Shown here: in pieces, positions 1 to 7,649 of the stretch
How the letters are laid out: every line of letters begins with the position of its first letter
Numbering within the stretch: the stretch's first letter is position 1
From: Microbacterium sp.
GTDB taxonomy: Bacteria > Actinomycetota > Actinomycetes > Actinomycetales > Microbacteriaceae
Direction of reading: 5' to 3'
Assembly (NCBI GenBank): GCA_031277885.1
Contig: JAITLM010000076.1
Span: forward strand, 1 to 64,000
Length of the DNA: 64,000 nt
Notes under the pieces: generated by a model
The model's input: only the letters and a program-made list of their open reading frames with translations
Database searches by the model: none
What the model was told of the DNA's origin: nothing
Made by a program: the position numbers and the translations under genes

Positions 1-135
1 GGGATCGGCCTGTCCACCGATGTCGCGGCGCTGCGCCGCGCCGGCTGGCGGCCGCTCCTGCTCGGCGCCATCCTGTGGATCCTGGTCACGGCCACCGCCC
101 TCGCCGTCATCGCGCTGACGGGCTTCGGACGCTGA
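1..135 (+). CDS. C-terminal end of a YeiH/UPF0324-type membrane transporter (partial)
   Basis: Only the last 44 residues and the TGA stop are inside the window; the gene begins upstream. The visible piece carries GLSTDVAALRRAGWRPL, then one hydrophobic helix and a short TGFGR end. This matches the C-terminal end of the UPF0324/YeiH family (about ten membrane helices, described as putative sulfate exporters). Function rests on family resemblance of a short segment. The gene converges on corA, with only six bases between the two stops. Confidence 0.6.
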   Translation, partial: GIGLSTDVAALRRAGWRPLLLGAILWILVTATALAVIALTGFGR

Positions 136-141
136 CGCCCC

Positions 142-1158
142 CTACAGCCAGCCGCGCTTCTTGAACACCAGGTACAGCACGAACGCGCCGCCGACCATGA
201 GGCCGATCGCCATCGGATAGCCGGCGGCCCACTTCAGCTCCGGCATCGCCTCGAAGTTCATGCCGTAGATCCCGGCCACGATCGTCGGTGCGAAGAAGAT
301 GGCCGCCCAGCTGGAGATCTTCTTGACCTCCTCGCCCTGGCGGATGCTCTCCTGCGTCATCCGGCGCATCTCCTCGTTCTGGCGCCGGGCGACGATCGTC
401 GCCTCCACGGTCAGTGCGTTGTCGAGGTTCGCACGGAAGGTCGAGACCCGCTCGGAGAGGGTCAGGATATGGTCCAGCACGTCGCGCAGATAGCGCTGCA
501 GCTCCAGGTCGACGGAGTACTTGGCGGATCCGCGCAACAGGTTCTCCAGCATCGGCTGCAGCGGCTGGGTCGCCTTCTGGAAGTCGATCACCTCGCTGGA
601 GAGCTCGTAGATGCGCTGGGTCACGTCGGACTCCTCGAGGAACAGCTGCGCCTCGATCTCGTCGATGTCGTTCTCGAGCCCCGCGAGCACCGGCGAGTAC
701 TCGTCGACGAGCTCGTCGAGGATCGCGTAGAGCACGGCCTCGGGGCCGCGGGCCAGCAGCTCGGGGTCCTGCTCCATGCGCCCGCGCACCCGGCTCAGGC
801 TCGGCGTCTCGGCGTGCCTGATGGTGACGACGAAGTTGGGGCCCACGAACACGTGCAGCTCGCCGAACTCGACCTCCTCCGCGACATCGAGATAGCGGGC
901 GGGGCGCAGGACGATGAAGAGGGTTTCCCCGTAGCGCTCGAGCTTGGAGCGCTGATGACCGGTCAGGGCGTCCTCGACCGCGAGCTCGTGCAGCCCGAAC
1001 TCCGCAGCGACCTGACGCACCTCCTCCTCGCTGGGTCGGTACAGGCCGATCCAGCCCATGCCCCCACGGGCGTGCATGAGCTGGAAGGTCTCATCCAGCG
1101 TGTGCGGGGTGTCGGTGCGGACGCCGTCCACATAGATGCCGTTGTCGACGATCGCCAT
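142..1158 (-). CDS. corA: CorA family magnesium/cobalt channel
   Basis: 338 residues, the normal length for CorA. A large acidic, helix-rich cytoplasmic domain fills about residues 1-275. Two C-terminal membrane helices follow, with the diagnostic YGMN motif (GMN near residues 299-301) at the end of the first helix, then an acidic loop (MPEL) and a basic end KKRGWL. CorA forms a homopentameric inner-membrane channel for Mg2+, sometimes Co2+ or Ni2+, gated by Mg2+ bound to the cytoplasmic domain. The ATG is preceded by GAGGAG at good spacing. The gene looks monocistronic, and no Mg2+-sensing leader fits in the 76-base upstream gap. Confidence 0.95.
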   Translation of the reverse strand: MAIVDNGIYVDGVRTDTPHTLDETFQLMHARGGMGWIGLYRPSEEEVRQVAAEFGLHELAVEDALTGHQRSKLERYGETLFIVLRPARYLDVAEEVEFGELHVFVGPNFVVTIRHAETPSLSRVRGRMEQDPELLARGPEAVLYAILDELVDEYSPVLAGLENDIDEIEAQLFLEESDVTQRIYELSSEVIDFQKATQPLQPMLENLLRGSAKYSVDLELQRYLRDVLDHILTLSERVSTFRANLDNALTVEATIVARRQNEEMRRMTQESIRQGEEVKKISSWAAIFFAPTIVAGIYGMNFEAMPELKWAAGYPMAIGLMVGGAFVLYLVFKKRGWL

Positions 1159-1234
1159 GGCTGCTCCTCGGGTCGTGCGCGCGCATGGGCCTCTGCAGGC
1201 CCGCCGAAGCGCGGGGAGGCGTCGAGCGGGCCGG

Positions 1235-2515
1235 TCAGCCCTGCGGCAGCGGGCAGATGGCCGCGCCGTCGACCGCCTTAGCGTAGTCGTCCGACGTGAA
1301 CGGCAGCGCGAACTCCGGTGCTTTCGCGCCCTTGGCGGCGGGCGCCTTGGAGGCGAGCGCCGCGAGCTCGAACGCGAGGTCGCCGATGAACGCGTCGCCG
1401 GCCGTGGAGTCGTTCAGCACCACGGCGACGGTGAATCCGGTGGCCGGGTCGGCGTAGGCCGCCGTCAGATAGCCGGGCGTGCTGCCGTGCTGCCCGATCA
1501 TGGATCCGACCAGTTTCGCCCCGCCCGTGGTCTGGTACCAGCTCGGTGCGCCTTCGGCGACCTGCAGCGGCGCGCCGAAGCGCTTCGGCGTCTTCTTCAG
1601 TCGCAGCGCCTGCGCGGCCTCCGCCTGCATGTACCGGCCGAGATCCTCGATCGTGGAGACCGCGCCGGAGTCCGTGTAGCCGTTGCTCGACGAGCTCACC
1701 GTGATGTCGGTGGGCTTCGCGCACTGGTAGGCGCCGTCGACCTGGGCCGTGTAGAACCCCTTCAGTGCCGGGGACGGGGTGGGAGCCGCGGCGGCGGATC
1801 CGGGCAGCGACGTCGAGTTCAGCCCGAGCGGCGCGGTCACGTACTGACGGATGAGCTGCGCGGCGGTCTGGCCCGAGGCGCGCTCGAGCGCCTGGCCGAG
1901 CAGCAGGTAGCCGGCGTCGGAATCGCGGTAGCCGGTGCGCGGAGGGGTGCGGTTCTGCGCGAGGCCGTAGGACGCGAGCTCCTTCGGATCCCACTCGCGC
2001 GCGGGGTTGCTCAGGAGCATCGGCATCACGGTGGACCGGGAGGATCCGATCCCTCCGGTGCCGTTGCAGAGGTCGAGGAGGGTGACGTCCTGCAGATCCG
2101 GCACGCCGGAGACGTACTCGGTGATCGAGGCGTCGAGCTTGACCTTGTCCGCGTCGGCCATCGCATACAGCACGTCGCACGTCATCAGCCGGGTGACGTC
2201 GCCGATCCGGAACGACATGTCGGTGCTCACCGGCGTCTTGTCCTCGAAGGAGACCGTGCCGAGGCCGGCGACGTAGGATCCGCCCCACGGCGCCCACACG
2301 CCGACGATCGCGCCGCTCGAGCCGCTCTGAGCCATGGCGCGCGTGACGGCCGCCTTGATCTGGTCCTTCATCTCGGACGGCAGCTCGCCCTGCACCTGCG
2401 GCTTCGGGGTGTACGAAGGGGTCTCCGCGCCGCCCGAGCAGCCGCTCAGCGCCAGCGTCGCCGCAACGACACCGGCGACCAGCGCCCCCACTCGACGCCC
2501 TGTGATCCCACGCAT
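1235..2515 (-). CDS. Beta-lactamase-fold lipoprotein, probably catalytically dead
   Basis: 426 residues from the ATG at 2515 (an alternative ATG lies at 2530). The N-terminus is a lipoprotein signal with lipobox LSGC (Cys26), so the protein should be anchored outside the membrane. The rest resembles class C beta-lactamase/D-alanyl-D-alanine carboxypeptidase-like serine hydrolases: an FRIG segment, a GYLLLG helix near the middle and a C-terminal HGSTPGY motif. The catalytic SxxK box, expected right after FRIG, reads DVTR instead (Asp106, Arg109), and the usual Tyr-Xaa-Asn motif is not clear. I infer a non-hydrolytic peptidoglycan- or ligand-binding relative. It is a single gene. Confidence 0.8.
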   Translation of the reverse strand: MRGITGRRVGALVAGVVAATLALSGCSGGAETPSYTPKPQVQGELPSEMKDQIKAAVTRAMAQSGSSGAIVGVWAPWGGSYVAGLGTVSFEDKTPVSTDMSFRIGDVTRLMTCDVLYAMADADKVKLDASITEYVSGVPDLQDVTLLDLCNGTGGIGSSRSTVMPMLLSNPAREWDPKELASYGLAQNRTPPRTGYRDSDAGYLLLGQALERASGQTAAQLIRQYVTAPLGLNSTSLPGSAAAAPTPSPALKGFYTAQVDGAYQCAKPTDITVSSSSNGYTDSGAVSTIEDLGRYMQAEAAQALRLKKTPKRFGAPLQVAEGAPSWYQTTGGAKLVGSMIGQHGSTPGYLTAAYADPATGFTVAVVLNDSTAGDAFIGDLAFELAALASKAPAAKGAKAPEFALPFTSDDYAKAVDGAAICPLPQG

Positions 2516-2554
2516 TCGCCCCCCTGACATTCCTCACGATTGTAAGCGGCCCGT

Positions 2555-2590
2555 CTCAGGGTGCCGTCATCCCGAAGGATGATCCCTGAG
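2555..2590 (-). terminator. Hairpin downstream of the two-component operon
   Basis: CTCAGGG (2555-2561) pairs with CCCTGAG (2584-2590), and inside it TCATCC (2567-2572) pairs with GGATGA (2577-2582) around a CGAA loop. It starts 46 bases after the stop of the response-regulator gene on the minus strand. There is no run of T, so termination is inferred from position and stem only. Confidence 0.5.
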
Positions 2591-2635
2591 ATCGGGTGAA
2601 GATCGTGATGTGCGGATCCGCGGGCGCACGACGCC

Positions 2636-3370
2636 TCAGGCGCGCCCCAGCCCCTTCGCGATCGCCTGCGCGCGGTCGCGGACGCCGAGCTTCGCGAAGA
2701 GCGCGTTGACGTGCGTCTTCACCGTGGCGACCCCGACGAAGAGCGTCTGGGCGATCTCCCCGTTCGAGCGTCCCTGCAGGATGAGGGCGTAGACCTCGCG
2801 CTCGCGCGCGGTGAGCGCAGGGAAGCGTGTGGCGAGGGCCTCGGGCGAGGCCGGATCCGCAACGGGCTCCGCGCCTGTCCCTCCCGGTTTCGCGTCGGAT
2901 GCAGCAGCCGGGCGGGATCCTGCGGCGTCCGCCGTCCCGGCCGGGGCGTCGAGCCGTCCCAGCAGCACGTCGCGCACCGGTGCGGAGAACGTGGACTGCC
3001 CTGCCGAGACCGCGCGGATCGCGGCGGCGAGCTCCGCACGGCCGGCGTCCTTCGTGAGGTAGCCGCGGGCGCCGGCCCGCAGCGCGGAGACGATGTCGGC
3101 GTCGTCGGCGAAGGTCGTGAGCACCAGCACGGCGGTCTCCGGCGTCTCGGCGGTCACCCGCCGGGTGGCGGCCGCGCCGTCCAGCACCGGCATCCGCAGG
3201 TCCATGAGGGCGACATCGGGGCGCTCCGCGGCGATGAGCGCGACGGCCCCTGCCCCGTCGGCGGCGGTGCCGACGACCTCGAAGTCCTCCACGAGGCTCA
3301 ACACCGTCTCGAGACCGTCGCGGATGATCGCCTGATCGTCGGCGAGCACGATGCGGATCCGCGCGGTCAT
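2636..3370 (-). CDS. NarL/LuxR-type response regulator
   Basis: 244 residues. The receiver domain spans about 1-120: acidic pair at residues 11-12, phospho-acceptor Asp57 in ALMDLRMP, conserved Lys in YLTKDA. A variable Ala/Pro/Gly linker (about 140-175) joins it to a C-terminal LuxR helix-turn-helix (LTAREREVYALILQGRSNGE onward). It should bind DNA when phosphorylated by the kinase encoded just upstream. The kinase stop overlaps this ATG by four bases (ATGA), so the two are translationally coupled. I chose the ATG at 3370 because the receiver starts there (RIRIVLADDQ). Target genes are not evident. Confidence 0.93.
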   Translation of the reverse strand: MTARIRIVLADDQAIIRDGLETVLSLVEDFEVVGTAADGAGAVALIAAERPDVALMDLRMPVLDGAAATRRVTAETPETAVLVLTTFADDADIVSALRAGARGYLTKDAGRAELAAAIRAVSAGQSTFSAPVRDVLLGRLDAPAGTADAAGSRPAAASDAKPGGTGAEPVADPASPEALATRFPALTAREREVYALILQGRSNGEIAQTLFVGVATVKTHVNALFAKLGVRDRAQAIAKGLGRA

Positions 3371-4650
3371 GCGGGAGCCTCCGCCCGCAGCACGAAGCGG
3401 TCTGCGTCGTTCTCGGGCGCGCTCCCGACGGCGGTCGCGGCACCTGGCACCACGCCCGCCTGCACGGTTCCGCCGAGCACGGCGAAGCGCTCGCGCACAC
3501 CGCGCAGCCCGTAGCCGCCGCCCGTCGCGGCGAGCGCCCCGTCCTGCGTCGGCGCCGCGGAGACAGGGTTCTCGATCGTGCACTCCACACGGTCAGGATG
3601 CCAGACGAGGCCGACCCGCACCGCCGCACCCGGCGCGTGCTTGCGCGCGTTGCTGAGCCCCTCCTGCACCGTGCGGACCAGCGCCTCGGCGAGCGCGCCC
3701 GACATCGGATGCGCGACACCGGCGACGTCGAGCCGGACGCCCTGCTCCGCGGCGATGAGCGCGCGGATCCGCGTCTCGACGGCGGCCGCGGCGACCGGAT
3801 CCGCGGAGCCGGATCCGCGCTCGGGCTCCGGTTCGCGCAGCGCCCGCACCGCCTCTCGGGCCTCGCCCAGGCCCTCGACCGCGAGCCCCCGCGCCGCGGC
3901 CACACGGGCGGCCGCCCTCTCGGTGTCCCCCGCGTCGAGCAGGGCCTCGACCGCGTCCAGCTGCACCACGAGGCCGCCCAGACTGTGCGCGAGCACGTCG
4001 TGCAGGTCGCGCGCGATCGCGATGCGGTGGGCCGCGGCCTGCGCCCGCAGCGCCTCGGCGCTCGCGCGCTCCCTCTCCGCGAGCAGCACGCGCTGCGCCC
4101 GTCGCCCGAACCCGGCGACCACCGAGAGCACCAGCCCGGCGATCACCGCGAGCAGGCCGAGCACGTTCACCTCGCCGGATCCGCCGAGCCCCGCGAGCGC
4201 GAGCACCGTACCGACGGCGATCCCGAGCGCTCCGGCGAGCACCACGGCGCCCCAGACCAGGGGTGAGGAGGCGGGATCGCTCGTCACCACGAGCACGGCG
4301 ACGACGAGGAGCGCGACGCCGAGCCCTTGCGTGGGGATCGCGGTCAGCGCGCCCGCGATCACCATCACCGCGAGCAGGGCCGCTCCGAGCACGCGCCCGT
4401 CGGGGCTCGTCCGTGACGCGACGGCGGACGGCGGGGCGGAGGCTTCACCCGCCCGCGCACCCCACCGCGTCGCGAGCAGGGTGCGCGCGACCCAGGCGAC
4501 GAGCCCTGCGGCCACCGCCACGACCACCCACGGTGCGAAGTGCGGGGCGCCGCGCCACAGCCCGTAGGCCACGGCGAGAGCGCCGGCGAGGTTGATGCCG
4601 GCGCTCCACGGGGTCGTCGCCGCGAGGGGCGGCAGGCGGAACGAGCTCAC
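3367..4650 (-). CDS. Sensor histidine kinase, HisKA_3 type
   Basis: 427 residues from a GTG that overlaps the upstream stop (GTGA). Several membrane helices fill about residues 15-185 with no obvious extracellular sensor domain, so it may sense a membrane state or a partner protein. A HisKA_3 dimerisation domain follows, with the phospho-acceptor His217 in ARDLHDVLAHSLGG. The HATPase domain shows its N-box (GLSNARKHAPG) and glycine box (GGGYGLRGVRERF). This is the layout of NarL-family kinases such as DesK and LiaS. It pairs with the response regulator downstream and a small membrane protein upstream. Confidence 0.92.
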   Translation of the reverse strand: MSSFRLPPLAATTPWSAGINLAGALAVAYGLWRGAPHFAPWVVVAVAAGLVAWVARTLLATRWGARAGEASAPPSAVASRTSPDGRVLGAALLAVMVIAGALTAIPTQGLGVALLVVAVLVVTSDPASSPLVWGAVVLAGALGIAVGTVLALAGLGGSGEVNVLGLLAVIAGLVLSVVAGFGRRAQRVLLAERERASAEALRAQAAAHRIAIARDLHDVLAHSLGGLVVQLDAVEALLDAGDTERAAARVAAARGLAVEGLGEAREAVRALREPEPERGSGSADPVAAAAVETRIRALIAAEQGVRLDVAGVAHPMSGALAEALVRTVQEGLSNARKHAPGAAVRVGLVWHPDRVECTIENPVSAAPTQDGALAATGGGYGLRGVRERFAVLGGTVQAGVVPGAATAVGSAPENDADRFVLRAEAPA

Positions 4651-5222
4651 GAGACCATGATGCGCGCTGATGCGCCCTGCGCGTCGGTGCGGCGCAGCCC
4701 CTCCACCCTGTTGTGCAGCACGAGGATCCGCGCGGCACGGTTCGCCGCGAGCACCAGGAGGATCATCCCGGTCGAGACGCCGAGGTGGGATCCGAGGCTC
4801 TCGAAGGCGAAGGTCAGGCCCACCCGCACGCCGATCAGCACGATCCAGAGGGCGAGTCCCCACGGCCCCGTCCTGGTCTCGAACTCGGCGAGCGCCCTCG
4901 CGGCGGCCTTCCCGGACAGGGCCGACGCGTCCGCCGCGTATCCGGCAGGACGGGCGATCGGGCGGATGTGGGCGATGGCGCCCATCCCGAGACCGACGCC
5001 GAGGGCGATCGCGACCTCGACGAGGAACGCGACGACGTCGATCACACCGAGCGCACGGCCGTTCAGCGACTGCAGGAGCAGCGCGGCCCCGACCACGGCG
5101 GCGAGGCCGGGGAACGTCCAGTCACGCCCGCCGAGCACGGGTCGCCAGGTCATCTGCCGCACGGCGATCACGCCGACGGCGACCAGGATCAGCAGGACGT
5201 TGGAGACGATCGAGAGGTTCAT
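4647..5222 (-). CDS. Small multi-helix membrane protein of the two-component operon
   Basis: 191 residues with about four hydrophobic segments (roughly 5-20, 35-55, 60-85, 125-160) and a polar C-terminus. I do not recognise a named family. The start at 5222 keeps the first membrane helix and has GAGGA close upstream. Its TGA overlaps the kinase GTG by four bases, so it is the first gene of a three-gene operon with the kinase and regulator. A sensory or accessory role for the kinase is inferred from that coupling alone. Its 5' end overlaps the 3' end of the DUF222 gene by about 100 bases in another frame. Confidence 0.7.
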   Translation of the reverse strand: MNLSIVSNVLLILVAVGVIAVRQMTWRPVLGGRDWTFPGLAAVVGAALLLQSLNGRALGVIDVVAFLVEVAIALGVGLGMGAIAHIRPIARPAGYAADASALSGKAAARALAEFETRTGPWGLALWIVLIGVRVGLTFAFESLGSHLGVSTGMILLVLAANRAARILVLHNRVEGLRRTDAQGASARIMVS

Positions 5223-6813
5223 GTCCTCGATGCTCCTCGGATCCCGGATCCGCCGGCACCACCCGCGGGTGGAGATCCTCGGGTGGACGGGTGGAGATCT
5301 CACCCCCGCCGCTTCCGGGTGGCGCGACGGCGCCCGCCAGGATACGGCGACGTTCGTACGGGGTGCCGCCGCGGGATCTCGGTCGATGCCAACCGCCGTA
5401 GGCGTCCCACCAGTGCGGTCCGCGGATCTCAGGGACCCCACCGCTCATGCGGATCCGCCACCCCGACGAGTCCAGCGTGCGATGGTGATGCCAGCAGAGC
5501 GCGACGCCGTTGCTCGTGTGCGTCGTTCCGCCCTGCGCCCATTCGCGGACATGGTGGATCTCGCACCATGTCGCCGGGATCCGGCAACCCGAGATCACGC
5601 ACTCCCGATCGCGGAGCACGATCGCGCGACGCCGCACCGCGTTGAACAGTCGGGCACTGGTGCCGATGGATACGATCTGCCCCCGATCGTCGAACAGCAC
5701 CCGCTGGACCCCGCCCGCGCAGGCGGTGAGGCGGGCCACCCCGATCGACGTGTCCCATTCCGTACCCTCGATGTGCGACCGTCCCGTGCCGCGCGCGTAG
5801 TCCTCGGCCGTGACCGAGACGACGAGGGTCGGCGCAGCACCGCCCAGCTCGGGAAACCCGTCCGAGGCGGCGGCGACGTTCACGATCATCGCGAACGCAT
5901 CGTGCCGCTTCTGCGCCGGCGTCCGGTCGTCGGGAGGATCCGGCTGCGCCGGCGCGTCCGGGAGATCGCTCGACCCCCGATCGGCCCCGTCTTCGGGCGC
6001 GAACGCCACCCGTCCCGCCGCCGCCGGCGGCGGCGCATCGGATGCGGCCGGATTGTTCAGCGCGTCGATCAGACGCTGCACCGCGCCCGCGACCTCGGGC
6101 AGCAGCCCGCCCGACACCGGCACCACGCCGTCCCTCAGCCGCCCCAGCGTGAACCCTCGACGCCGGTTCGCCGTCGCGTCATCGGGTTCCTTGCCGTCGG
6201 GATCCACGGCGAGCGCGAGCGCCGCCGCGAAGTCTGCCAATTCGTCGGTCGTCGGCGCGGGGCCCGGCCGCCCCTGCGCGTCGGGAAGATCCCGCCCACG
6301 GGCCATGTCAGCCAGCAGACGATCGATCGCCGCCCGTTCCTCGTGCCCGATCCTGTTGCCGCTCTTCGCCAGCGGCGCCGTCGCCGCGAGGAGCCCCGAC
6401 ACCGACACGACCCCGTCCCGCAGCGTCGCCCCGAGCTCTTCGAAGTCAGGCGGAAGCAGCTCTCCCGAAGACAGCGACCGGTCGCGGTGGATGAGCCGCG
6501 CCGCGTGCACGAATCGTCGCGCCGTGCCCACGTCGACCCGCAGGGCCCGGCGCAGCAGCTCGGTCGCATCCCTGCAGCCCGCACCGGGCGAGACACGATC
6601 ATCCGCCGGGCGGCCATCGCGCTCGTCCACGGCGCCGGTGGCCGTCGTGATGATCGCGTCGAGCCGGCGCTGCACGCGCCCCGCCGCCTGCAGCACCTCG
6701 GTCAGGTCTGCCGCCGACAGCGCCTCGAGCTGCGCCTCGATCTCGTCCGACGCGCACACCGCGTGGAGCAGCCGGTCGAGCTGCTCCAGTACGTGCGCCG
6801 TGGTCGATGTCAT
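5122..6813 (-). CDS. DUF222 domain protein with C-terminal HNH nuclease motif
   Basis: 563 residues from ATG 6813. The N-terminal two thirds form the helical DUF222 region common in actinobacteria. The HNH motif lies near residues 417-444: CEIHHVREW, then TSNGVALCWHHHRTLD, with conserved His and Asn present. Such proteins occur in many dispersed copies in actinobacterial genomes. Some may be mobile or diversity-generating, but the function is not established. An Ala/Pro/Asp-rich insert sits before the HNH part. The last 70 or so residues are Arg/Pro-rich and overlap the next gene, so the natural end may once have been earlier. Confidence 0.85.
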   Translation of the reverse strand: MTSTTAHVLEQLDRLLHAVCASDEIEAQLEALSAADLTEVLQAAGRVQRRLDAIITTATGAVDERDGRPADDRVSPGAGCRDATELLRRALRVDVGTARRFVHAARLIHRDRSLSSGELLPPDFEELGATLRDGVVSVSGLLAATAPLAKSGNRIGHEERAAIDRLLADMARGRDLPDAQGRPGPAPTTDELADFAAALALAVDPDGKEPDDATANRRRGFTLGRLRDGVVPVSGGLLPEVAGAVQRLIDALNNPAASDAPPPAAAGRVAFAPEDGADRGSSDLPDAPAQPDPPDDRTPAQKRHDAFAMIVNVAAASDGFPELGGAAPTLVVSVTAEDYARGTGRSHIEGTEWDTSIGVARLTACAGGVQRVLFDDRGQIVSIGTSARLFNAVRRRAIVLRDRECVISGCRIPATWCEIHHVREWAQGGTTHTSNGVALCWHHHRTLDSSGWRIRMSGGVPEIRGPHWWDAYGGWHRPRSRGGTPYERRRILAGAVAPPGSGGGEISTRPPEDLHPRVVPADPGSEEHRGHEPLDRLQRPADPGRRRRDRRAADDLATRARRA

Positions 6814-7050
6814 ACCCCGATCCAACACCGTGCCACAGACATTCGAACTCCCGATCACATGGGATTTTCAGAACTGTGCACAACTCCTCGGATCGGGCGC
6901 CTGGGGAGGAGGATCCAGCCCGGCCGGCCGCCCGAATCCAGCCCGGCCGACCTACCGGAACCCACTCGACGGGCTCGCAGGGCCGCGAACGAACAGGTAC
7001 TGCCCCCGGGCCATCAGAACCGGGCGAGAGGGCCGGGGCCACGGGTCGGT
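6814..7050. other. Intergenic gap between DUF222 gene and toxin-antitoxin pair
   Basis: No gene is supported here. A short direct repeat is visible: ATCCAGCCCGGCCG occurs near 6912 and again near 6937. The AT-richer stretch 6820-6890 probably holds the DUF222 promoter. Confidence 0.5.
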
Positions 7051-7067
7051 GATACCATTCTGGTATG
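7051..7067 (+). promoter_or_regulatory. Overlapping -10 box and palindromic operator at the antitoxin start
   Basis: ATACCA (7052-7057) and TGGTAT (7061-7066) form a perfect inverted repeat around TTC and overlap the ATG at 7065. The same bases contain TACCAT (7053-7058), a TANNNT -10 box six bases before the ATG, the spacing expected of a leaderless actinobacterial transcript. Autorepression by the ribbon-helix-helix antitoxin is the natural inference. Confidence 0.6.
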
Positions 7068-7271
7068 GCCATGACGGTGCGGATCCCGGCAGAACTCGAC
7101 GCGCAGCTGAGTGAGCTGGCCGCGCAGCGGCACACCTCCAAGCACGCGCTGCTCATCGAGGCGGCCGACAGGTTCGTGCGCGAAGAGGTCACGACCACGG
7201 AGGCCGTGTCGATCGCGCTCGGCGTCGCCGACCGCTACGCCGAGCTGATCACCAAGCTCGAGGACGCGTGA
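7065..7271 (+). CDS. Ribbon-helix-helix antitoxin (CopG-like)
   Basis: 68 residues. The start MTVRIPAELDAQLSELAAQR followed by HTSKHALLIEAADRFVRE is a typical ribbon-helix-helix DNA-binding fold: beta strand, helix, turn, helix. The C-terminal part should wrap and neutralise the toxin. ATG at 7065 is favoured by the -10 box six bases upstream; the second ATG at 7071 is possible. Its TGA overlaps the GTG of the downstream Doc-like toxin (GTGA), typical of a type II toxin-antitoxin operon. It should repress its own promoter through the palindrome at the start codon. Confidence 0.85.
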   Translation: MAMTVRIPAELDAQLSELAAQRHTSKHALLIEAADRFVREEVTTTEAVSIALGVADRYAELITKLEDA

Positions 7272-7639
7272 TCCGGTACGTCGAGCTGCCCCAGGCCGTG
7301 GGGATCCTCGACGCACTGGGCCTGAAGATCCGCGACATCGGGCTGCTGTCCTCCGCCCTCGCACGTCCCGCGAGCTCGATGTTCGGCGTCGAGGCGTACC
7401 CGGAGATCGAGGTCAAGGCCGCCGCGCTGATGTCCTCTCTGGCGCAGAACCATCCGCTCCACGACGGCAACAAGCGGTTCTCCTGGATCCTCACGCTGAC
7501 ATTCCTCGAGCTCAACGGCATCCGGATCGACATGGACACCGACACCGCATTCGACCTCGTGCTCGGGACGGCGCAGAGCCGCCTGGATCTCCTCGAGATC
7601 GCGGAGATCCTCGCCGTGCACGTCAGGGCCCGCGGCTGA
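7268..7639 (+). CDS. doc: Doc (death-on-curing) family toxin, Fic fold
   Basis: 123 residues, the size of P1 Doc. The active-site loop is HPLHDGNKR (residues 62-70): catalytic His, Asp, Gly, Asn, Lys and Arg of the Fic/Doc signature are kept, with Leu where Phe is usual. Doc-type enzymes are kinases that phosphorylate EF-Tu and stop translation, while ordinary Fic proteins AMPylate; this small stand-alone form fits Doc. The GTG start overlaps the antitoxin stop. The antitoxin here is ribbon-helix-helix rather than the classical Phd type, a known variation. The catalytic loop looks intact, so the toxin is probably active. Confidence 0.88.
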   Translation: MIRYVELPQAVGILDALGLKIRDIGLLSSALARPASSMFGVEAYPEIEVKAAALMSSLAQNHPLHDGNKRFSWILTLTFLELNGIRIDMDTDTAFDLVLGTAQSRLDLLEIAEILAVHVRARG

Positions 7640-7649
7640 GCCCTCGATC

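Noticed and set aside
4540..7074. Open frame of over 800 codons on the plus strand opposite the two-component operon and DUF222 gene
   Set aside because: Composition is Arg/Pro-rich without motifs, and the opposite strand encodes recognisable proteins throughout.
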